This document shows, one piece after another, positions 12,932 to 13,304 of a stretch of DNA of 13,304 bases. The position numbers were made by a program, and so were the translations under genes. Source of the stretch: Solobacterium sp. (lineage in GTDB: Bacteria; Bacillota_I; Bacilli_A; Erysipelotrichales; Erysipelotrichaceae); NCBI GenBank assembly GCA_017536845.1, contig JAFWCP010000150.1, forward strand, positions 1 to 13,304. The letters run 5' to 3'. Below the pieces are notes generated by a model. That model was given only the letters and a program-made list of their open reading frames with translations. It had not been told where the DNA came from and did not search any database. The stretch's first letter is position 1; each line of letters opens with the position of its first letter.

Positions 12932-13304
12932 ATGACATATATAAAATGTGTGATTCATTTCCTTGAGCAGCAGGAGCCAGGAATGCCGATTTATTCTGAC
13001 AGAGTTGCAGAAGTAATTGCGGATGAATACGGAATCACAAAGAAAAAGGCTTCTGCATCTGCAGCTGTTGCGTTGAAACGGATTATGGATCGAAGAGAAA
13101 TGTCTGACTTGCGCTGCTATCAGAAGGGTGTTTACTATCGTGTAGTCTCAACACCGTTTGGTGAAACGGGGATCAAAAAAGAAAGGCTGATTTCGGATAA
13201 GTATCTTCGCAATGACAGCGGTTATGAAACCGGGACATATCTGCTGTATCATCTGGGCTTGACGACCCAGATACCAACGAAACAGATGATTGCGACAAAT
13301 GCTG
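12932..13304 (+). CDS. AbiEi/DUF6088-like type IV antitoxin, N-terminal part (3' end outside window)
   Basis: The first 124 residues are visible. An N-terminal winged-helix-like region (MPIYSDRVAEVIADEYGI, then KKKASASAAVALKRIMD) and a YQKGVYYRV strand come before the diagnostic part YETGTYLLYHLGLTTQIP...IATN near 105-123. That part is typical of AbiEi-type antitoxins (DUF6088 and relatives). AGGAGGTGAT (12918-12927) is an almost complete anti-16S match. The family pairs with an AbiEii-type nucleotidyltransferase toxin encoded next to it. That gene would lie just beyond the window and I cannot see it. The role would be transcriptional self-repression and antidote in an abortive-infection or maintenance module. 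Confidence 0.85.
   Translation, partial: MTYIKCVIHFLEQQEPGMPIYSDRVAEVIADEYGITKKKASASAAVALKRIMDRREMSDLRCYQKGVYYRVVSTPFGETGIKKERLISDKYLRNDSGYETGTYLLYHLGLTTQIPTKQMIATNA

Noticed and set aside
1..13304. CRISPR array, tRNA or rRNA genes
   Set aside because: No regularly spaced repeats and no cloverleaf or rRNA-like segments were seen on either strand.

Overview
The window looks like a chromosomal stretch from a Bacillota (Firmicutes) species of intermediate G+C. The reasons are strong AGGAGG-type ribosome binding sites before almost every gene, compact rho-independent terminators, TTGACA/TATAAT promoters, a group II ECF vitamin-type transporter with a UPF0397 S component, and an AbiEi-like antitoxin. 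An Erysipelotrichia-like host is my guess from overall flavour only. There are no RNA genes, CRISPR arrays or transposase genes that I can see.

Left part (1-3950): the 3' end of an unidentified gene overlaps the start of a cytoplasmic Cys-type sulfatase. A perfect bidirectional terminator separates the sulfatase from a convergent metallo-beta-lactamase-fold hydrolase that has its own good promoter. A decayed 3' gene remnant and its terminator follow, and then an intact LCMT-family (leucine carboxyl methyltransferase-like) SAM-dependent methyltransferase.

Centre (3947-8905): a transporter/SAM locus. It holds a UPF0397 S component, a terminator with a fresh promoter, a double-domain ECF ATPase (two ABC cassettes in one chain), EcfT, a SAM hydroxide adenosyltransferase (DUF62, SAM hydrolase) whose Asp-Arg-His triad is visible, an OsmC-like protein and a GNAT acetyltransferase. 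Genes from the ATPase onward overlap or lie within 20 bases of each other, so they are probably one transcript. The SAM hydrolase inside the operon, and a SAM methyltransferase next to it, suggest that the 'riboflavin' label usually given to this S-component family may be wrong here, and that the cargo could be a SAM-, methionine- or adenosine-related compound.

Right part (8905-13304): a patchwork. A second, broken copy of the methyltransferase and its leader (9004-9572) is joined to an orphan promoter-RBS-ATG. Next comes a DUF234-type ATPase broken by one missing base, then a MATE efflux pump, then the start of an AbiEi-like antitoxin behind a near-consensus promoter. The 2.4-kb block carrying the broken methyltransferase and the ATPase is bracketed by two 66-base imperfect direct repeats (57/66 identical), each a terminator plus promoter. 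The OsmC, GNAT and ATPase genes are each restored to full length by adding back exactly one base. This is either very recent decay or a cluster of sequencing indels, and it must be settled before these genes are interpreted.
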